DNA of 51,259 nt from Chitinophaga pinensis (GTDB taxonomy: Bacteria > Pseudomonadota > Gammaproteobacteria > Burkholderiales > SG8-41). Under the pieces are notes generated by a model. That model saw only the letters and a program-made list of their open reading frames with translations. It did not search any database and had not been told where the DNA came from. Each line of letters begins with the position of its first letter. Within the stretch, counting starts at the first letter, position 1. A program made the position numbers and the translations under genes. Positions 46,398 through 51,259 of the stretch are shown piece after piece. The stretch is from contig CALQCM020000029.1 of the NCBI GenBank assembly GCA_943329075.2, positions 1 through 51,259 of the forward strand, written 5' to 3'.

Positions 46398-46422
46398 CGG
46401 GAGCTGGGCTCCCCAGCTCCCG
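46398..46422 (+). terminator. Rho-independent terminator after the lysine-rich peptide gene
   Basis: CGGGAGCTGGG and CCCAGCTCCCG form a perfect 11-bp stem around a 3-nt loop, followed by TTATTGCTCTT. Confidence 0.88.
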
Positions 46423-46779
46423 TTATTGCTCTTATAGTTTTATCTGGCTGCATCCAGCGCGGCCTTAGCAGCACCACTCTCCCTTAGAAATTCCCTGGGT
46501 CAGCCCCCTTCTCCCCTGCAGTTTCTGCATCCTCCCGCAGAAAAATTCTCAAGTCTTTGTATTTTTTGTTTTTTCTGATTCATTCAGAAAAGCGGTGCGC
46601 ACGCATCACCAACCGGTCACGAGATTGATCCCGGCAAGTCAAGAATGCCGACCGCAGGCACTCGCCGCCATTGCGTCGTAGCGATGCTGGACTAACCGTT
46701 GATTGCGTTTCACGCGCGGACGCCCGGATCTTGCCAACTTCGCGGCGTCCCGAAAATCGCCGCGCAAATTTGCAGGCCA
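46423..46779. other. Non-coding stretch before the TPR-OGT gene 3' end
   Basis: About 350 nt without a supportable gene. It contains a T-rich patch (46555-46578) and an 8-bp inverted repeat TTTTCTGA/TCAGAAAA (46571-46578 and 46584-46591). This could act as a weak terminator for the minus-strand TPR-OGT gene, but it lies about 190 nt from its stop. Confidence 0.45.
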
Positions 46780-49359
46780 CTAGGCCATTAAGCGTTGACC
46801 GGCCCACAGCCCGTCAAGGGCGTCTTCGAGATTGCGCACAAAGCGTGGCGAGTCAAACAACGCGCAGGTATCACGGTTCGCCGCCAGACGGGCACGCAGT
46901 GCCGCGAGGTCGGCGGGCGCATTTGCCAACGCAATGGCAAGACGTTCCGACTCGTCGATTGAATCGGTCACCAATTCAGACAATCCGGCTGCGCGCAAAA
47001 TGCTGCCGGCGACGCGTGATGCAAATGTTTTGCCTGCACAGGTGACCAACGGGCAACCGGCCCATAGCGCATCACTCGCGGTGGTGTGCGAGGTATACGG
47101 AAACGTATCCAGGGCGAGGTCGGCAAGGCGATAGCGTGCCAAATGCTCGCTTAACGGGCGACGCGGTGCAAATATCAACCGTTCCGCCGCGACTCCCGCG
47201 CTGACTGCCGCATGGCAGAGGTTTTTTACCGCCCATGGGTTGGTCTCGAGCAGCCACAACACGCTCCCGGGAACCGCCGACAGCGCCCTCATCCACGCCG
47301 CAAAAACGTCCGGCAGAATTTTGTACGATTGATTGAAGCAGCAAAAAACAAAACCCGCCGGCGGCAGTCCACAGTCTGCACGGGTCATCGAATTTGCGCT
47401 GATTTCACGCCGGCGATCGTTTATTTGATAACAATCAGGCAAGCGCACGATTTTTTCACTGTAATCCGCCTCGGCCCCCGCCGGTATGACGAAGGGGTCC
47501 GCAATAATGGCATCAATCTGTTCCATGCCCATCGTGCCCGGATAGCCCAGCCAGTTGACCTGCACGGGCGCCGGCCGCAGCGCCATGATTTGCGTCCGCG
47601 CCCCCTGCGTATAGCCCTTGAGGTCGACCAATATGTCGATGTGATTCTCATAAATCCTGCGCGCAGCAGCAACATGCGACAGTGCGGCGATATCAATGAA
47701 ACCGTCGGCGGCCGCGCGCATGCGCGCCCGAATCGCGCTGCCATCATCCGGCCCGTAGGAGTAAGCGAATATTTCGAAACGTTGGCGATCGTGCAATTCG
47801 AACAATTCCGCGACCAGATAGGACGTCGCGTGTTCATGCAGGTCCCATGACAGATAACCGATACGCAGTTTTTCCGGTCGCGCCTGGCGCTGTTCGAACT
47901 CAAATCCCAGTTGCCCGCGTTGACCTGCGACTAATGCGGTTTCCGCGCGGGCCCACGCGCGCGCGCAGGCAAGCTGTTCCGCCGGCGTGGTCGGCTGCGC
48001 AAGAATGCTGAACGGCGTGATGCCGGAATCGGGTTTTGTGATGGCGTTGCGCCGCGCCTGCGCCCAGAGTGCCTCGATGCCATCCCAATCCGACATCTGC
48101 TGCTTGACGTAGATGAGCCCGCCTAACGCCGCGTAACCATCCGGCTTTATTTCAAGCGCGCGGCCGTATAGTTGCGCCGCCTCGTCGAAGCGCGCGCAGG
48201 TTTTGAGCGCGTCACCGAATTCCTGCAGAATCGCCGCGTTATCGGGCGCAACCGCGATCGCCTTGCGATACCACGCAACAGCCTGGTCGAGATCCCCCGT
48301 GTCGCGATACGTGCCGGCGATTTCGGCCATGACACCCGCGCCATTCCGGTTGGCGCCGAGTGCACGGCGTAAAAACTTCAACGCTTCCGGATAGTGCCCC
48401 TGCCGGCGGCTTAATTTGCCGAGATTGGTCAGGGCGTCGATTTCCGCGGGGCTGCCGAGCGCTTTTTCGTAACAGGCCTGGGCCTCCGCCAGGCGGCCCT
48501 GTGTGGCGCGCAAGTTGCCCAGATTGACGCAGGTATCCGGTTCATCCGGCACGGCTGCGAGTGCCTGCTGGTAGTATTCGTCGGCCTGCGCATGATCGCC
48601 GCGTGCGGCGAATGCATTGCCAAGATTGTTCAACGCCTGGATCTGTGCGGGCGCATGTTCAAGCGCGCGTCGGTAGTAAACAATGGCCTCATCCACGTCG
48701 CCGCGTTGCGCATGGATCAAGCCCAGGCTCGTGTAAGCATCTGCATAAGCAGGTTCCTGCGCCAACACCTCACGCAGGCAGCGCTCGGCATCGTTCAACC
48801 GGCCCATGCGCATGTAGACGGCAGCAAGGTTGAATCGCGTATCGAGATGCGCCGGATGCTGCGCCAGCACCTTGTCATAACACTGCACCGCCTCCCCCAG
48901 ACGCCCGGATTCTGCAAGCGCGTTGCCGAGATTCAGCTGCGCGTTCGCATCGCCGGGCAGCAGGGCCACCGCTTTATGCAGAATCGCCACCGCTTCATCC
49001 AGCCGCCCCTGCGCGCCGACCGCCAACCCGAGACGCATATGCAGCATGCCGTGGTTGGCGCCGAGGCGCAGCGCCGTGCGCAACGCCCGTTCAGCGTCCG
49101 CATGCCGCCCCGCCGTCAGGTTAGCCAAACCAAGGTTTTCGAACAGGGCGGCGTCATCGCCTTTGATACCGGCGGCGCGTTGCAACAAGGCGACCGCTTC
49201 GGCCGCCCTGCCTCCCACCATGCGTACGACGCCTTGCAGATGCAGCGCATCGGCGGCTTGCGGTTGCGCCGCCAGAATTTCGCTGCATAAGCGATCGGCG
49301 CCGGCCGGATCGCCGGCATTGAAGCGGCTGAACGCCTGCTGTAATTTCACGTTGGACAT
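46780..49359 (-). CDS. TPR-containing OGT-like glycosyltransferase (SPINDLY type)
   Basis: About 859 residues from ATG 49359, chosen because AAGGA sits upstream at good spacing; a longer frame to 49392 is open. The N-terminal ~450 residues are about twelve TPR repeats, with recurring A-x-NLGNALA/G-LGEAVQCYDKVL patterns such as PADANAQLNLGNALAESGRL. The C-terminal half is a GT41 domain: LRIGYLSWDLHEHATSYLVAEL (in parts), VNWLGYPGTMGMEQIDAIIADP, FCCFNQSYKILPDVFAAWMRAL with the donor-phosphate Lys, and LALDTFPYTSHTTASDALWAGCPLVT. It probably transfers a sugar from a nucleotide donor to proteins. This contrasts with the two TPR-less copies at 14.8-18.6 kb. Confidence 0.9.
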   Translation of the reverse strand: MSNVKLQQAFSRFNAGDPAGADRLCSEILAAQPQAADALHLQGVVRMVGGRAAEAVALLQRAAGIKGDDAALFENLGLANLTAGRHADAERALRTALRLGANHGMLHMRLGLAVGAQGRLDEAVAILHKAVALLPGDANAQLNLGNALAESGRLGEAVQCYDKVLAQHPAHLDTRFNLAAVYMRMGRLNDAERCLREVLAQEPAYADAYTSLGLIHAQRGDVDEAIVYYRRALEHAPAQIQALNNLGNAFAARGDHAQADEYYQQALAAVPDEPDTCVNLGNLRATQGRLAEAQACYEKALGSPAEIDALTNLGKLSRRQGHYPEALKFLRRALGANRNGAGVMAEIAGTYRDTGDLDQAVAWYRKAIAVAPDNAAILQEFGDALKTCARFDEAAQLYGRALEIKPDGYAALGGLIYVKQQMSDWDGIEALWAQARRNAITKPDSGITPFSILAQPTTPAEQLACARAWARAETALVAGQRGQLGFEFEQRQARPEKLRIGYLSWDLHEHATSYLVAELFELHDRQRFEIFAYSYGPDDGSAIRARMRAAADGFIDIAALSHVAAARRIYENHIDILVDLKGYTQGARTQIMALRPAPVQVNWLGYPGTMGMEQIDAIIADPFVIPAGAEADYSEKIVRLPDCYQINDRRREISANSMTRADCGLPPAGFVFCCFNQSYKILPDVFAAWMRALSAVPGSVLWLLETNPWAVKNLCHAAVSAGVAAERLIFAPRRPLSEHLARYRLADLALDTFPYTSHTTASDALWAGCPLVTCAGKTFASRVAGSILRAAGLSELVTDSIDESERLAIALANAPADLAALRARLAANRDTCALFDSPRFVRNLEDALDGLWAGQRLMA

Positions 49360-49414
49360 ATCAACAGTTCCTTGCGCGCACCCATCCGGCATCGTCGCGT
49401 TTCATCCCGGCGCG

Positions 49415-50842
49415 TCAGACCAGGAAGATGGTGGCCAAGCCGAGGAAAATAAAAAAACCACCGCTATCGGTAATCGCCGTGATCATGACGCTTGAACCAA
49501 TCGCCGGGTCACGCCCGAGTTTTTGCATGACCAGCGGCACCGTCACGCCCACCACCGCGGCCAGCAACAGGTTCAGCACCATCGCAGCGGTCATGACCAG
49601 ACCGAGCGGCACGCTATGGTAAATCAGGAAGGCAAACAGACCCACCACCGCCCCCCACAACAAACCATTGATGAAGCTGACGCTGATTTCCTTGGCGAAA
49701 AGTTTTCGCGCATTGGCCAGCGAAATCTGATTGAGCGCCATCGCCCGCACAATCATTGTGATGGTCTGATTGCCCGAGTTACCCCCGATCCCCGCAATAA
49801 TCGGCATCAGCGCCGCAAGTGCCGCCAGTTTGGTGATCGAACTCTCGAACGCGCCGATCACGCGCGAGGCAATGAATGCGGTGACCAGATTGACGGCCAG
49901 CCAGGTCCAGCGGTTTTTCACGCTGTTCCACACCGAGGCAAACAAATCCTCTTCTTCACGCAAACCGCCGGCGGACAACATCTCGCTTTCGGTTTCGTCG
50001 CGTATGAAGTCAACCACCACGTTCACCGTCACGCGGCCGATCAGTTTCCCGTCGGCATCGACCACCGGTGCGGACACCAGGTCGTAGCGCTCGAAGGCCT
50101 GTGCGGCATCCTGCGCTTTTTCATGCGCCTGAAAACGGATCGTATCAGTCACCATGATCTGCGTGACCGGCACGTCGAGATCGGTCACCAGCAGGCGACT
50201 GGTCGGCAACAGGCCGCGCAAATGCATGTCCCGATCGACGACAAAAAGCTGGTCGGTGTGATCCGGCATTTCGTCCAGACGGCGCAAATAGCGAAGCACG
50301 ACGTCGACCGTGATGTCATCGCGTATGGTCAGCATGTCGAAGTCCATCAGCGCACCGACGGCGTCCTCCGGATAGGACATTGCTGCGCGCAATTGATCGC
50401 GCTCTTCCGCGGAAAGGGAGCGGAACACATCCTGCATGACTTCGCGCGGCAGGTCCGGCGCAAGGTCGGCAATTTCGTCGGTATCGAGTTGCTCGGCCGC
50501 CTTGACGAGCTCGGTGTTCTCCATGTGCGCAATGAGCGATTCGCGCACTGCGTCCGACACCTCGAGGAGAATTTCTCCATCGCGCTCGAACCTGACCCGG
50601 TCCCAGACGACCAAACGATCGTCTAGCGGCAGCGACTCCAGTAAAGAGGCGACGTCAGCCGGATGCAGCGCATCGAGCTTGCGCTGCAATTCCGATTCGT
50701 CGCTCTCTGCAATGCCGGCCGGCGACGGTGACGAAACATCGCCGCGCGCGAGCGCCTCGGCAAGGCGCCGATTGCGCAGCAAATCCATCACCTGCAGCAG
50801 GTTGGCCTGGAGGCCGGGACGGGTGCTTTCGGGTTCGGCCAT
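49415..50842 (-). CDS. mgtE: Magnesium transporter MgtE
   Basis: 475-residue Mg2+ channel. The N-terminal cytosolic MgtE_N domain contains LHPADVASLLESLPLDDRLVVW. Paired CBS domains follow (LFVVDRDMHLRGLLPTSRLL; DLVSAPVVDADGKLIGRVTV). A five-helix C-terminal membrane domain has the pore-type segments MPIIAGIGGNSGNQTITMIV and ends near TDSGGFFIFLGLATIFLV. The GNSGNQ pattern is typical of the ion pore. It is separated by 55 nt from the TPR-OGT gene downstream. Confidence 0.96.
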   Translation of the reverse strand: MAEPESTRPGLQANLLQVMDLLRNRRLAEALARGDVSSPSPAGIAESDESELQRKLDALHPADVASLLESLPLDDRLVVWDRVRFERDGEILLEVSDAVRESLIAHMENTELVKAAEQLDTDEIADLAPDLPREVMQDVFRSLSAEERDQLRAAMSYPEDAVGALMDFDMLTIRDDITVDVVLRYLRRLDEMPDHTDQLFVVDRDMHLRGLLPTSRLLVTDLDVPVTQIMVTDTIRFQAHEKAQDAAQAFERYDLVSAPVVDADGKLIGRVTVNVVVDFIRDETESEMLSAGGLREEEDLFASVWNSVKNRWTWLAVNLVTAFIASRVIGAFESSITKLAALAALMPIIAGIGGNSGNQTITMIVRAMALNQISLANARKLFAKEISVSFINGLLWGAVVGLFAFLIYHSVPLGLVMTAAMVLNLLLAAVVGVTVPLVMQKLGRDPAIGSSVMITAITDSGGFFIFLGLATIFLV

Positions 50843-51035
50843 GTCCGGATCTACAATCGCTCAATCGACGAAACATCGCGTTTCGCCGCCCCGACATTCT
50901 ATTTCGGCGGTGGCAGTCTGTCTAAGGTTTGTACTTCGCAGCGTGCATACGCACTCGCCCGTCGATGCAATACGTCCGGCTCCGGCACAACCCGATCAGG
51001 CGCCGCAAAAAATACGGCTATTCGGAATCAAGGGC
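50843..51035. other. Intergenic region upstream of mgtE
   Basis: About 190 nt with no gene seen. Should hold the mgtE promoter; no Mg2+ riboswitch-like structure could be recognised by eye. Confidence 0.4.
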
Positions 51036-51071
51036 AAAAAAAACGGGCACCCGAAGGTGCCCGTCTTTTTT
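51036..51071 (-). terminator. Rho-independent terminator of the porin gene
   Basis: ACGGGCACC and GGTGCCCGT form a 9-bp stem with loop CGAA, flanked by A- and T-runs. On the minus strand a U-run follows the stem, about 35 nt beyond the porin stop. Confidence 0.9.
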
Positions 51072-51101
51072 ATGCTTGATACTGGTAAAACCAAAATACT
51101 C

Positions 51102-51259
51102 TTAGAACGCGTGTCGAACCATCATACCCGTGAAGTTCTGCGTTTCGCCGTAGTTCGGGACGTTCGAACCGGTGCCGATCGTCTGGTTCGCGAAACGATC
51201 GTTGCGGATCGTTGCGAAGTCCAGACCCACTTCCGTGCGCTTCGACAACGCGTAAGCGT
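51102..51259 (-). CDS. Gram-negative porin, C-terminal end (5' part outside window)
   Basis: The last 51 codons of a minus-strand gene that continues past the right edge. It reads AYALSKRTEVGLDFATIRND, a typical penultimate strand of betaproteobacterial trimeric porins, and ends FTGMMVRHAF with the terminal Phe needed for outer-membrane assembly. A strong terminator follows. Substrate specificity cannot be judged from this part. Confidence 0.9.
   Translation of the reverse strand, partial: AYALSKRTEVGLDFATIRNDRFANQTIGTGSNVPNYGETQNFTGMMVRHAF

Noticed and set aside
46580..46807. 75-codon minus-strand frame between the lysine-rich peptide gene and the TPR-OGT gene
   Set aside because: Overlaps the TPR-OGT 3' end, has no ribosome site and no recognisable motif.

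Overview
The window is high-GC, densely coded proteobacterial chromosome. Gene content and order point to a betaproteobacterium: tyrS/M23 peptidase/anmK/erpA/bactofilin/argC/rpsI/rplM, then rpe-gph-trpE-trpG-trpD-trpC, then miaB-phoH-ybeY-corC-lnt-glyQ-glyS-gmhB-plsC-lptM-lysA, and a porin whose last residue is Phe. The genus cannot be fixed from sequence alone. No phage, insertion sequence, CRISPR array or rRNA was seen; one tRNA-Met(CAT) is present.

Layout. 1-3.0 kb: phosphate ABC transporter genes pstS-pstC-pstA (minus; pstA runs off the left edge). 3.1-5.2 kb: msrA, an internally deleted dioxygenase remnant and tyrS (minus). 5.3-7.7 kb: cell-wall genes, an M23 peptidase and anmK (plus). 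7.7-11.2 kb: erpA, bactofilin, a DUF6776-like protein, argC, rpsI and rplM (minus). 11.4-13.1 kb: an OsmC protein, coq7 and a decayed methyltransferase. 13.1-27.7 kb: the tryptophan locus on the minus strand (rpe, gph, a short leader ORF, trpE, trpG, trpD, trpC), split by two blocks. Between trpD and trpC lies a plus-strand glycosylation cassette: an FkbM methyltransferase and two tandem OGT-like glycosyltransferases. Between trpE and trpG lie a membrane glycosyltransferase-like gene, a dioxygenase fragment, and a plus-strand pair of a carboxymuconolactone decarboxylase/AhpD-like protein and a CocE-type hydrolase. 27.9-33.5 kb: apaG, a radical SAM/SPASM protein, mltA, a TonB-like protein, dsbC and a UbiH-type hydroxylase. 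33.7 kb: tRNA-Met. 33.9-46.0 kb: a long plus-strand run from miaB to lysA with many 4-nt start/stop overlaps, covering RNA maturation, envelope biogenesis, glycyl-tRNA synthesis and lysine synthesis. 46.3 kb: a tiny lysine-rich peptide gene with its own promoter and terminator. 46.8-51.3 kb: a TPR-OGT (SPINDLY-type) protein, mgtE and the end of a porin gene.

The main discovery candidate is the AhpD-like gene at 22357-22995. Its frame holds one TGA, exactly where the second cysteine of the family's redox CxxC is expected (reading C-N-Y-TGA-T-E-H). A perfect 6-bp stem with a GGUC apical loop starts 15 nt after that codon. This is the layout of a bacterial SECIS element, so the gene is read here as a selenoprotein rather than a broken gene. 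Other points worth checking are a 16-residue lysine-rich peptide gene with complete expression signals, a possible trp leader ORF with nested hairpins before trpE, a perfect 16-bp palindrome before trpG, a hairpin whose loop holds the start codon of the M23 peptidase, and three OGT-like glycosyltransferases within 35 kb.
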